Positions 52,544-60,862 of a stretch of 64,000 nucleotides of DNA are shown here, piece by piece. Position numbers and translations under genes: made by a program. The DNA comes from Pseudomonas lurida. Lineage in GTDB: Bacteria; Pseudomonadota; Gammaproteobacteria; Pseudomonadales; Pseudomonadaceae. Below the pieces are notes generated by a model. The model was not told the DNA's origin. It was given only the letters and a program-made list of their open reading frames with translations, and searched no databases. Numbering within the stretch: position 1 is the stretch's first letter; every line of letters begins with the position of its first letter. Where the stretch lies: contig NZ_JAAMRE010000019.1 of the NCBI RefSeq assembly GCF_013522705.1, positions 46,424 to 110,423 of the forward strand, read 5' to 3'.

Positions 52544-53692
52544 ATGAGTACTTCCTCATTCAAGATCGCCCACAAACTACTGACCGGCGCCGGTGCCATC
52601 GAGCAATTGGCCGCCGAGCTGACGCGCCTGGATGTGGATAACCCGCTGATCGTCACCGATGCTGCACTGGTCCAGTCCGGCACGGTGGCGCTGGCGCTTG
52701 AACATTTGGGCGAGCGCAGTTACGAGATTTTCGACCGCGTGAAGCCCGACCCCGAGATTGCCATCGTCGAGGATTGCATGCAGGCGTACCGTGACGGTGG
52801 GCACGACGGCCTGATCGGCGTGGGCGGCGGCAGCGCCATCGACATTGCCAAAAGCGTGGCCGCCTATGCCGGTTACCACGGTGCGCTGCAAGACTTGTTC
52901 GGCGTCGACCAGGTGCCGCGCAAAGGCCCGCCGCTGATTGCGATTCCCACCACCGCCGGCACCGGTTCGGAGGTGACCAATGTGGCGATCCTCTCCGACA
53001 AGGTCGCCCAGCTTAAAAAAGGCATCGTCAGCGACTACCTGTTGCCGGATGTCGCGCTGATCAGCCCGCAGATGACCCTGACGTGCCCGCGCAGCGTCAC
53101 CGCCGCCAGTGGCGTGGACGCGCTGGTGCACGCGATCGAATCCTACTTGTCGCTCAACGCCTCGCCGATCACCGATGCGCTGGCCATTGGCGCGATCAAG
53201 CTGATCGTCAACGCGCTGCCCAAGGCCTACGCCAATCCGGCCAACCTGCAGGCGCGCGATGATATGGCCACCGCCAGTCTTATGGCCGGGATGGCTTTCG
53301 GCAACGCCGGCGTGGGTGCCGTGCATGCGCTGGCCTATCCGCTGGGTGGGCGCTACAACGTCGGACACGGCGTGAGCAATTCGTTGCTGCTGCCCTATGT
53401 GATGCACTGGAACAAGTTGGCGTGTGTCGAACGCATGCGCGACATCGCCGAGGCGATGGGGGTAGAAGTGGCAGGCTTGAGCGTCACTGAGGCCGCCGAC
53501 CGGGCCGTCGACGCGATGACGCGCCTGTGCGCGGATGTGGAGATTCCCTCCGGGCTGCGCAATTTCGGAGTGACCGAGGATGCCATCCCCGCCATGGCGG
53601 CCGAGGCGGCAGGTATCGAGCGCCTGATGCGCAACAACCCGCGCAAGCTCAGCGCGGCCGACATCGAGAAAATCTACCGGGCCGCCTACTAG
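52544..53692 (+). CDS. Iron-containing alcohol dehydrogenase
   Basis: 382 residues of the group III iron ADH family. NAD binding in GGGSAIDIAKSVA, metal ligands in DALVHAIESYLS and HALAYPLGGRYNVGHGVSN (His residues). Family members include 1,2-propanediol, butanol and ErcA-type enzymes. The gene sits after the importer and shares its promoter motif, so it may process the imported compound or an alcohol or aldehyde derived from it (inference). Confidence 0.93.
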   Translation: MSTSSFKIAHKLLTGAGAIEQLAAELTRLDVDNPLIVTDAALVQSGTVALALEHLGERSYEIFDRVKPDPEIAIVEDCMQAYRDGGHDGLIGVGGGSAIDIAKSVAAYAGYHGALQDLFGVDQVPRKGPPLIAIPTTAGTGSEVTNVAILSDKVAQLKKGIVSDYLLPDVALISPQMTLTCPRSVTAASGVDALVHAIESYLSLNASPITDALAIGAIKLIVNALPKAYANPANLQARDDMATASLMAGMAFGNAGVGAVHALAYPLGGRYNVGHGVSNSLLLPYVMHWNKLACVERMRDIAEAMGVEVAGLSVTEAADRAVDAMTRLCADVEIPSGLRNFGVTEDAIPAMAAEAAGIERLMRNNPRKLSAADIEKIYRAAY

Positions 53693-53776
53693 CCATTGAG
53701 CCAGGTCACGGTGCGCGCGGCAAAGCATGAGGTATACAATGCGCGCCATCGTGATTTAGCTCAGAAAAGGTGTGTC

Positions 53777-54451
53777 ATGCAGCCCTTCGTCATTGCCCCA
53801 TCGATTCTCTCCGCCGACTTCGCCCGCCTGGGCGAAGAAGTGGACAAGGTATTGGCCGCCGGTGCCGACTTTGTCCATTTCGATGTCATGGACAACCACT
53901 ATGTGCCCAACCTCACCATCGGCCCGATGGTCTGCGCGGCGCTGCGCAAGTACGGCATCACCGCGCCGATCGACGCGCACTTGATGGTCAGCCCGGTGGA
54001 TCGCATCATCGGCGACTTCGTCGACGCCGGCGCCACGTACATCACCTTTCACCCGGAAGCCTCGCTGCATGTGGATCGCACTCTGCAGTTGATCCGCGAA
54101 GGCGGCTGCAAGGCCGGCCTGGTGTTCAACCCGGCCACGCCGCTGGACGTGCTCAAGTACGTAATGGACAAGGTCGACATGGTGTTGCTGATGAGTGTCA
54201 ACCCAGGCTTCGGCGGGCAGAAGTTCATCCCCGGCACCCTCGACAAGCTGCGCGAAGCCCGCGCGCTGATCGATGCGTCGGGGCGTGATATCCGCCTGGA
54301 AATCGACGGTGGAGTTAACGTCAACAACATTCGCGAAATCGCCGCCGCCGGCGCCGACACGTTTGTGGCCGGCTCGGCGATCTTCAACGCCCCGGACTAT
54401 CAGGACGTCATCGCCACGATGCGCGCCGAACTGGCGCTGGCGCGTCCATGA
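53777..54451 (+). CDS. rpe: Ribulose-phosphate 3-epimerase
   Basis: 224 residues from ATG 53777 (AAAGG upstream); the upstream open frame is not conserved. TIM barrel with APSILSADFARLG, the metal His in HFDVMDNHYVPN, and MSVNPGFGGQKF. Interconverts ribulose-5-phosphate and xylulose-5-phosphate. Overlaps gph by 4 nt (ATGA). Confidence 0.98.
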   Translation: MQPFVIAPSILSADFARLGEEVDKVLAAGADFVHFDVMDNHYVPNLTIGPMVCAALRKYGITAPIDAHLMVSPVDRIIGDFVDAGATYITFHPEASLHVDRTLQLIREGGCKAGLVFNPATPLDVLKYVMDKVDMVLLMSVNPGFGGQKFIPGTLDKLREARALIDASGRDIRLEIDGGVNVNNIREIAAAGADTFVAGSAIFNAPDYQDVIATMRAELALARP

Positions 54452-55266
54452 GCGGCTTTGAGCAGTTGTTCCCCGGCAAATTGCCACGGCTGGTGATGTT
54501 CGATCTGGACGGTACGTTGATCGATTCGGTGCCCGACCTGGCGGCGGCGGTGGACCAGATGCTGCTCAAGCTGGGGCGCAAGCCGGTGGGCATTGAGGCT
54601 GTGCGCGAATGGGTCGGCAACGGCGCGCAGATGCTGGTGCGCCGCGCCCTGGCCAATCACATCGATGCCGAAGGTGTCGATGACGTCGAGGCCGAGCGGG
54701 CGCTGGAATTGTTCAACGAAGCGTATGAAGGCGGCCACGAGCTGACCGTGGTCTACCCCGGCGTGCGGGACACCCTCAAATGGTTGAGCAAGCAGGGCGT
54801 GGAAATGGCCCTGATCACCAACAAACCGGAGCGCTTTGTCGCGCCGTTGCTGGACCAGATGAAAATCGGTCGTTATTTCCGCTGGATCATCGGCGGCGAT
54901 ACCTTGCCGCAGAAGAAGCCAGACCCGGCGGCGCTGTTTTTTGTGATGAAAATGGCCAATATCCCGGCCTCCCAGTCGTTGTTCGTCGGCGATTCGCGCA
55001 GTGACGTGCTGGCGGCCAAGGCGGCGGGCGTGCAGTGTGTGGCGCTCAGTTACGGCTACAACCATGGTCGGCCGATTGCTGAAGAATCGCCGGCGCTGGT
55101 GATCGATGACCTGCGACGGCTAATCCCCGGTTGCCTGGGAGCGGGCGCTGAGATAACGTTGCCCGACCTTGATCCGTCCCCTTCTGGAAATGCCATCGTG
55201 GTGGTCACTCGCAAGCTCTGGATGAAAGTCATGAAGGCCCTGGCCCGCTGGCGTTGGCGCGCCTGA
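54448..55266 (+). CDS. gph: Phosphoglycolate phosphatase, with C-terminal Trp-leader tail
   Basis: 272 residues. HAD phosphatase motifs: DLDGTLIDSVPDL, LITNKPERF, and VGDSRSDVLAAKAAG. Removes phosphate from 2-phosphoglycolate, a product of DNA repair. The HAD core ends near residue 228; the last 45 residues are an extension ending KLWMKVMKALARWRWRA. The last 14 codons match the trpG leader peptide almost exactly and lie just before trpE. The extension therefore looks like a trpE leader peptide read through in frame from gph. E. coli Gph is 252 residues and has no such tail. Confidence 0.95.
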   Translation: MSGFEQLFPGKLPRLVMFDLDGTLIDSVPDLAAAVDQMLLKLGRKPVGIEAVREWVGNGAQMLVRRALANHIDAEGVDDVEAERALELFNEAYEGGHELTVVYPGVRDTLKWLSKQGVEMALITNKPERFVAPLLDQMKIGRYFRWIIGGDTLPQKKPDPAALFFVMKMANIPASQSLFVGDSRSDVLAAKAAGVQCVALSYGYNHGRPIAEESPALVIDDLRRLIPGCLGAGAEITLPDLDPSPSGNAIVVVTRKLWMKVMKALARWRWRA

Positions 55267-55290
55267 CCGATCCTGGCCGCGCCCTGCGGC
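55222..55290 (+). promoter_or_regulatory. trpL: trpE leader/attenuator region nested in the end of gph
   Basis: The in-frame peptide MKVMKALARWRWRA (55222-55266) has Trp codons at 55249 and 55255. GGCGCG (55256-55261) can pair with CGCGCC (55278-55283), which is also part of a GCCGC-GCCCT-GCGGC hairpin (55276-55290). The two foldings exclude each other, as in attenuators. No T-run follows the hairpin, so whether control is on transcription or translation is unclear. Confidence 0.6.
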
Positions 55291-55335
55291 ACGTTGCCTA
55301 CCTGACCGTCAGACCCTCACACCACGAGGCACCTC

Positions 55336-56817
55336 ATGAACCGTGAAGAATTCCTGCGTTTGGCCGCTGCCGGCTATAACCGCATTCCCCTGGCCTGCGA
55401 AACCCTGGCCGACTTCGATACGCCGCTGTCGATCTACCTGAAGCTGGCCGACCAGCCTAATTCCTATCTGTTGGAATCGGTACAGGGCGGCGAGAAGTGG
55501 GGCCGTTACTCGATCATCGGCCTGCCGTGCCGCACCGTGCTGCGGGTGTATGACCACCACGTCAGCATCACCCATGATGGTGTCGAGATCGAAAGCCATG
55601 ATGTAGAAGACCCGCTGGCCTTCGTCGAGGCGTTCAAGGCGCGCTATAACGTGCCGACCATTGCCGGCCTGCCACGTTTTAACGGTGGCCTGGTGGGCTA
55701 TTTCGGCTACGACTGCGTGCGCTATGTGGAGCAACGCCTGGGCAAGTGCCCGAACCCGGATCCCCTGGGCGTACCGGACATCCTGCTGATGGTCTCCGAC
55801 GCAGTGGTGGTGTTCGACAACCTGGCCGGCAAGATGCACGCCATTGTCCTCGCCGACCCGTCCCAGCCTGACGCGTTCGAGCAAGGCCTGGCCAGCCTTG
55901 AAGCGCTGCTGGAAAAGCTGCGCCAACCGATCACCCCGCGCCGCGGTCTGGACCTGAGCCGTCCGCCGGCGGCCGACCCGGTGTTCCGCTCCAGCTTTAC
56001 CCAGAATGACTACGAGCGCGCGGTCGACACCATCAAGGAATACATCCTCGCCGGTGACTGCATGCAAGTGGTGCCATCGCAACGCATGTCCATCGATTTC
56101 AAGGCTGCCCCCATTGACCTGTACCGGGCGCTGCGCTGCTTCAATCCGACGCCGTACATGTACTTCTTCAACTTCGGCGACTTCCACGTGGTGGGCAGTT
56201 CGCCGGAAGTGCTGGTGCGTGTCGAAGACAACCTGATCACCGTGCGCCCGATCGCCGGTACCCGCCCGCGCGGCGCGACCGAAGAAGCGGACCTGGCGCT
56301 GGAGGAAGACCTGCTGAGCGACGACAAGGAAATCGCCGAGCACCTGATGCTGATCGACCTGGGCCGCAACGACACCGGGCGTGTCTCGGAAATCGGCTCG
56401 GTCAAGCTCACCGAGAAGATGGTGATCGAGCGCTATTCCAACGTGATGCACATTGTGTCCAACGTCACCGGCGAGTTGAAAGCCGGGCTCACCGCAATGG
56501 ACGCACTGCGGGCGATTCTGCCGGCGGGTACGTTGTCGGGTGCGCCGAAGATTCGGGCGATGGAAATCATCGACGAGCTGGAGCCGGTCAAGCGTGGTGT
56601 GTATGGCGGTGCGGTAGGGTATTTCGCCTGGAACGGCAACATGGATACCGCGATTGCGATCCGCACTGCGGTGATTAAGGACGGGGAGCTGCACGTTCAG
56701 GCCGGTGGCGGCATTGTCGCCGACTCGGTGCCGGCCCTCGAATGGGAGGAAACCTTGAACAAGCGCCGCGCGATGTTCCGCGCCGTGGCGTTGGCCGAAC
56801 AGACCCCGCAGGATTGA
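55336..56817 (+). CDS. trpE: Anthranilate synthase component I
   Basis: 493 residues. Substrate-binding N-terminal domain (with the LLES motif in YLLESVQGGEKWGRYS, used for Trp feedback binding) and chorismate-binding domain with RPIAGTRPRGATEEAD and LIDLGRNDTGRVS. Converts chorismate to anthranilate with TrpG. It is separate from trpGDC, as usual in Pseudomonas. Its start is 69 nt after the gph stop, preceded by the leader region. Start ATG has GAGG upstream. Confidence 0.98.
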   Translation: MNREEFLRLAAAGYNRIPLACETLADFDTPLSIYLKLADQPNSYLLESVQGGEKWGRYSIIGLPCRTVLRVYDHHVSITHDGVEIESHDVEDPLAFVEAFKARYNVPTIAGLPRFNGGLVGYFGYDCVRYVEQRLGKCPNPDPLGVPDILLMVSDAVVVFDNLAGKMHAIVLADPSQPDAFEQGLASLEALLEKLRQPITPRRGLDLSRPPAADPVFRSSFTQNDYERAVDTIKEYILAGDCMQVVPSQRMSIDFKAAPIDLYRALRCFNPTPYMYFFNFGDFHVVGSSPEVLVRVEDNLITVRPIAGTRPRGATEEADLALEEDLLSDDKEIAEHLMLIDLGRNDTGRVSEIGSVKLTEKMVIERYSNVMHIVSNVTGELKAGLTAMDALRAILPAGTLSGAPKIRAMEIIDELEPVKRGVYGGAVGYFAWNGNMDTAIAIRTAVIKDGELHVQAGGGIVADSVPALEWEETLNKRRAMFRAVALAEQTPQD

Positions 56818-56827
56818 TGGCGGCCAC

Positions 56828-56856
56828 AATGTGGGAACGGGGCACCGGCCCACATT
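56828..56856. repeat. REP-like hairpin between trpE and estA
   Basis: AATGTGGG (56828-56835) / CCCACATT (56849-56856), REP-derived. The genes on both sides converge here, and the hairpin could end both transcripts. Confidence 0.6.
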
Positions 56857-56868
56857 GGTTCGCACGCG

Positions 56869-58791
56869 TCAGAAGTCCAGGCTGACACCGACGCTGACCC
56901 CTTGCTGGGTCAGGTTGTCATCCTTTCTCAGGTTATACGCGGCCTTCAGCGCCAGCTCCTGGGTCAGTCTATGGCTGACCCCCAGGCTCAAGCGGTCCGA
57001 ATTGCTGCGCGGCGTGTAGCCATCCAGTTTGAAATCGATCCCCTGCACGCTGTTGAGCGAAATCTTTACCTTCTGGGTGTCGTTTTCGAACTCATGTTCG
57101 TGGGCCACTTCGCCGAAAACCTGGGTGAGTGGCGTCACGCGGTAGCTGCCCTGCAGGCCGACGCCGAGACGTTTGGAGTCGCGCTGTTGATCGGCGAACG
57201 TCAAGGAAGTTGAGCGGTTGTCCTTCTCTGCGTAGCCATCGACGTGAACTCGCGCATAGTCAGCGCTGACGAACGGCGACAGGTGCCATTCGCTGCCCGG
57301 TGCGGCGATGTCATAGCCCAGGCGGCCACTCAAGGCCCACAGCCAGCCATCGGTGTCGCCTTTCTCGGCGCCTTCGCTGACGCCCAGGGCGAACTTGCGC
57401 TTGAGGCTGTCGAAATCCAGCTTGCCGGCGGTCAGCGCGGTGTCGGCCCACCAGTGGTTGTATTGATACTGAGCGAATGCGCTGCCCATGTAGCTGTTGA
57501 GCTTGTAGTCCGAATCGCTGGCGCCTGCTTCCAGAGTCTGGCGGTACAAACCCGCCGCGACGCCGACGCGCCAGGCTTCATCGAGCCGATAGCTGCCACC
57601 GATATTGAGGTTGTAGCCGCTGCCGTCGGCGCCGGCCGAGTGGTTTTGCTCGTCGAAGTCCAGGCGTTGGCCGCCCGCGGCTACGATCGCGCGCCACTGA
57701 CCGATGGCTTGCCACGCGCCGTTGTCGCCTTGCCATTGGTTACGCAGTTCGTCCTGATGCGCGTGCAATGTCCCTTGGGCCATTTCCGGCAGCAAGGTCA
57801 GCTCCCAGGGTGCGGCCAGCAGCGAATAGGCGTAGTCGGCGATCAGTCGTTGCCCGGCGATGGTGGGGTGGACGGAATCGTTGTAAATGAGCTTGGTCGG
57901 GTCCGGGGCAGTGCCGCCGAGGCCATAGGTGGGATTGGCGGTACAGCCGCTGCCGCTGAAGCACGTTCCCGTGAGGTTTTGCCCGATGCCCAGACCAAAG
58001 CGGCCAGGGTCGGCGAAAGTTTCCTGAAGCAGCAGTGGGATGTTCAGCGGGATTACTTGGGCATCGACACGTGACAATCGCTGCACCAGCGCCTGGTTGA
58101 ACACGCGACTCAGCGCCGAACTCGAGGCCTGCAGCGGCGTGCCGTTGAGGGCCGGAGTCAAACCCAGGTCGGGCAGCATCCACACCATGATGTAGCGCGC
58201 ACCGGCCTGTTGCAGGGCGTCCGCGCTGTCGGCCAGACGCCCGCCCGCGGCTGCGGCCTGGCTTGGGCTGAGGACGCGCCCTTGCAGGAAGTCATTACCT
58301 CCACCGGACAGAAAATACAGCGCGTTCGGGTCTGCGCGCCCGCCGTTCGCCGGCAGGTAGCCCTGTCGACTGCGCAGCACGGTGCCGCCACCCGGGTTGT
58401 TGGGCGGGATCGTGGCGTTGGAGACCGAGGTGATGGAGTCCAGGATGTTGTCGGTACGGTAGCCGCCCACGGCCCAGTTGTTCCCGTCCGGCAGGCCCTG
58501 GGCGGCCCGAACGGGGGAGGTGGAGGCATTCAGATCGTGGGTGGGCACGCCCAGCCGTGAACCGAGCAGGGTCGATGAAACCAGGCCGAAATCGCCTTGG
58601 AACGTCGGACCGGTGCGGTTGGTAAAGCGCAATGTGGCGCCGTTGGAGCCGTCGGGGAATGTGCCGGCATCGGCCAGGCTATCGCCGAACACCACCATGG
58701 TTGAGTACGGCGCTGGCGCTGCAAGCGCCTGGGCACAGGCCAGTGACAGCAGGCAGCCGGCGAGAGGGGCGAATACCGTGGGTCTGAACAT
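56869..58791 (-). CDS. estA: GDSL esterase autotransporter EstA
   Basis: 640 residues. Signal peptide, N-terminal GDSL esterase domain with catalytic Ser in VVFGDSLADAG and Asp/His in DSVHPTIAGQ, and a C-terminal autotransporter beta barrel of about 260 residues ending in a C-terminal Phe (VGVSLDF). In P. aeruginosa EstA is an outer-membrane esterase affecting rhamnolipid production and motility. It lies between trpE and trpGDC, its conserved position in pseudomonads. Confidence 0.96.
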   Translation of the reverse strand: MFRPTVFAPLAGCLLSLACAQALAAPAPYSTMVVFGDSLADAGTFPDGSNGATLRFTNRTGPTFQGDFGLVSSTLLGSRLGVPTHDLNASTSPVRAAQGLPDGNNWAVGGYRTDNILDSITSVSNATIPPNNPGGGTVLRSRQGYLPANGGRADPNALYFLSGGGNDFLQGRVLSPSQAAAAGGRLADSADALQQAGARYIMVWMLPDLGLTPALNGTPLQASSSALSRVFNQALVQRLSRVDAQVIPLNIPLLLQETFADPGRFGLGIGQNLTGTCFSGSGCTANPTYGLGGTAPDPTKLIYNDSVHPTIAGQRLIADYAYSLLAAPWELTLLPEMAQGTLHAHQDELRNQWQGDNGAWQAIGQWRAIVAAGGQRLDFDEQNHSAGADGSGYNLNIGGSYRLDEAWRVGVAAGLYRQTLEAGASDSDYKLNSYMGSAFAQYQYNHWWADTALTAGKLDFDSLKRKFALGVSEGAEKGDTDGWLWALSGRLGYDIAAPGSEWHLSPFVSADYARVHVDGYAEKDNRSTSLTFADQQRDSKRLGVGLQGSYRVTPLTQVFGEVAHEHEFENDTQKVKISLNSVQGIDFKLDGYTPRSNSDRLSLGVSHRLTQELALKAAYNLRKDDNLTQQGVSVGVSLDF

Positions 58792-58919
58792 AGCGAAAAT
58801 CCATTTAGTTGTTTTTGTAAAGGTGACGAAACATGAGCAATGTAGTAAGGGTTGCCTTCAATGAAAACCGTTTTTTCCTGCATGCTCTGCGTCGCGCATC
58901 CAGTATTTGCTGCTCCATA

Positions 58920-58948
58920 TTGCACCGCTGCCGAGGCTACGTTACTGT
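58920..58948 (+). promoter_or_regulatory. Candidate sigma-70 promoter of the trpGDC leader
   Basis: TTGCAC (58920-58925), 17-nt spacer, TACTGT (58943-58948). Transcription would start near 58955, just before the leader ORF. The gap 58792-58919 before it shows no gene and should contain the estA promoter. Confidence 0.5.
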
Positions 58949-58958
58949 GCCTGAACGT

Positions 58959-59045
58959 ATGGACGAGACCCTCCCCGTGTTGATCATCAGCAAACTCTTA
59001 ATGCGAGTCGTCAAGGCACACGCCCGTTGGCGTTGGCGCGCCTGA
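58959..59045 (+). CDS. trpL: Trp-rich leader peptide of trpGDC
   Basis: 28-codon ORF beginning MDETLPVLIISKLL and ending MRVVKAHARWRWRA, with Trp codons at 59028 and 59034. The last 14 residues match the Gph tail before trpE in 10 positions, and 24 of 25 bases around the Trp codons are identical. The first ATG lies only a few bases past the predicted transcription start; the inner ATG at 59001 is the alternative start, and neither has a good Shine-Dalgarno. Attenuation of trpE and trpGDC has been reported in P. putida. A CCGGC-TCC-GCCGG hairpin (59057-59069) follows. Confidence 0.7.
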   Translation: MDETLPVLIISKLLMRVVKAHARWRWRA

Positions 59046-59209
59046 CTTTTTCTCCACCGGCTCCGCCGGACCTGTACCGTTTGGCCTTCTTCACCCTCTG
59101 TTTGACGCCCCTTGCCTGCGACGCCGGCAACCGGAACGTGCGCCTGGCAGCGGGTATCCCCTTGAAGGCCGTGGCTAGAAATCAGTGAATTCCAGAGGTG
59201 TTTGCTCCC

Positions 59210-59803
59210 ATGTTGCTGATGATTGATAACTACGACTCCTTTACCTACAACGTTGTGCAGTACCTGGGCGAGCTGGGTGCCGAGGTCAAAGTGGTGCGCA
59301 ACGACGAGCTCACTGTGGCCGACATCGCGGCACTTAACCCCGAGCGCATTGTGGTGTCGCCGGGGCCGTGCACACCGACCGAGGCGGGTGTTTCCCTCGA
59401 CGTGATCAAGTATTTTGCCGGCAAGCTGCCGATCCTCGGCGTGTGCCTGGGCCATCAGTCCATTGGCCAGGCCTTCGGCGGCGATGTGGTGCGCGCGCGC
59501 CAGGTGATGCACGGCAAGACCAGCCCGGTGTTCCATAACAACGTGGGCGTTTTCCAGGGCTTGAATCTGCCCGTGACGGTCACTCGCTACCATTCGCTGG
59601 TGGTCAAGCGCGAGACCTTGCCTGAATGCCTTGAACTGACCGCCTGGACCCAGCTGGAAGACGGCAGCGTCGATGAAATCATGGGCCTGCGCCACAAGAC
59701 ATTGAATATCGAGGGGGTGCAATTTCACCCCGAGTCGATCCTGACCGAGCAGGGCTACGAGCTGTTCGCCAACTTTCTCAAGCAGAGCGGCGGCACGCGC
59801 TAA
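59210..59803 (+). CDS. trpG: Anthranilate synthase component II (glutamine amidotransferase)
   Basis: 197 residues from ATG 59210; a GTG four codons earlier is also possible. Class I amidotransferase triad: nucleophile Cys in GVCLGHQSIGQ, and His/Glu in VQFHPESIL. Supplies ammonia to TrpE. Leads trpG-trpD-trpC; trpD begins 9 nt after its stop. Confidence 0.98.
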   Translation: MLLMIDNYDSFTYNVVQYLGELGAEVKVVRNDELTVADIAALNPERIVVSPGPCTPTEAGVSLDVIKYFAGKLPILGVCLGHQSIGQAFGGDVVRARQVMHGKTSPVFHNNVGVFQGLNLPVTVTRYHSLVVKRETLPECLELTAWTQLEDGSVDEIMGLRHKTLNIEGVQFHPESILTEQGYELFANFLKQSGGTR

Positions 59804-59812
59804 GGACTTTCC

Positions 59813-60862
59813 ATGGATATCAAGACTGCCCTGAGCCGTATCGTCGGCCATCTGGACCTGAGCACCGCCGAAATGAGCGATGTGATGCGCGAGATCATGA
59901 CCGGCCAATGCACCGACGCGCAGATCGGCGCGTTCATGATGGCGATGCGCATGAAGAGCGAGAGTATCGACGAGATTGTCGGCGCTGTGTCGGTGATGCG
60001 CGAGCTGGCGGACAAGGTCGAACTCAGGACCCTCGACGGCGTGGTCGATGTGGTGGGCACCGGCGGCGATGGGGCGAACATCTTCAACGTATCGACGGCT
60101 GCTTCTTTTGTCGTCGCGGCGGCGGGTTGCACCGTGGCCAAGCATGGTAACCGTGCGGTGTCCGGCAAGAGCGGCAGTGCCGACCTGCTGGAAGCGGCCG
60201 GTATCTACCTGAACCTGACGCCGGTGCAAGTGGCGCGCTGCATCGATAACGTCGGCATCGGTTTTATGTTTGCCCAGTCTCACCACGGTGCGATGAAACA
60301 CGCTGCCGGCCCGCGTAAAGACCTGGGCCTGCGCACGCTGTTCAACATGCTCGGCCCGCTTACGAATCCGGCCGGCGTGAAGCACCAGGTGGTGGGTGTG
60401 TTCAGCCAGGCACTGTGCCGACCATTGGCCGAAGTGTTGCAGCGTCTGGGCAGCAAGCACGTGCTGGTGGTGCACTCCAAGGACGGTCTGGACGAGTTCA
60501 GCCTGGCCGCGCCGACTTTTGTCGCAGAGCTCAAGAATGATCAGGTCACCGAATATTGGGTAGAGCCTGAGGACCTGGGGATGAAGAGCCAGAGCCTGCA
60601 TGGCCTGGCGGTGGAAAGCCCGGCCGCCTCCCTTGAATTGATTCGTGATGCCTTGGGGCGCCGTAAGACCGAAAACGGTCAAAAGGCTGCGGAGATGATT
60701 GTTCTGAATGCTGGCGCGGCACTTTACGCAGCGGACCATGCCTATAGTCTTAAAGAAGGTGTCGAGTTGGCTCACGATGCACTGCACACCGGTCTGGCCC
60801 GCGAGAAGCTCGAGGAGCTGGGAGCATTCACTGCCGTATTCAAGATGGAGAATGAAGGATGA
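59813..60862 (+). CDS. trpD: Anthranilate phosphoribosyltransferase
   Basis: 349 residues. PRPP-binding motif VVGTGGDGANIFNVST, then KHGNRAVSGKSGSADLLEA. Adds phosphoribose to anthranilate. Overlaps trpC by 4 nt. Confidence 0.98.
   Translation: MDIKTALSRIVGHLDLSTAEMSDVMREIMTGQCTDAQIGAFMMAMRMKSESIDEIVGAVSVMRELADKVELRTLDGVVDVVGTGGDGANIFNVSTAASFVVAAAGCTVAKHGNRAVSGKSGSADLLEAAGIYLNLTPVQVARCIDNVGIGFMFAQSHHGAMKHAAGPRKDLGLRTLFNMLGPLTNPAGVKHQVVGVFSQALCRPLAEVLQRLGSKHVLVVHSKDGLDEFSLAAPTFVAELKNDQVTEYWVEPEDLGMKSQSLHGLAVESPAASLELIRDALGRRKTENGQKAAEMIVLNAGAALYAADHAYSLKEGVELAHDALHTGLAREKLEELGAFTAVFKMENEG

Noticed and set aside
53692..53776. Longer start for rpe at 53696
   Set aside because: The added 27 residues are not conserved and the inner ATG has AAAGG at the right distance.
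55190..55225. Small ORF MPSWWSLASSG inside gph with two adjacent Trp codons
   Set aside because: It is out of frame with gph, has only a GGA three bases before its ATG, and has no counterpart upstream of trpG, whereas the ARWRWRA tail does.
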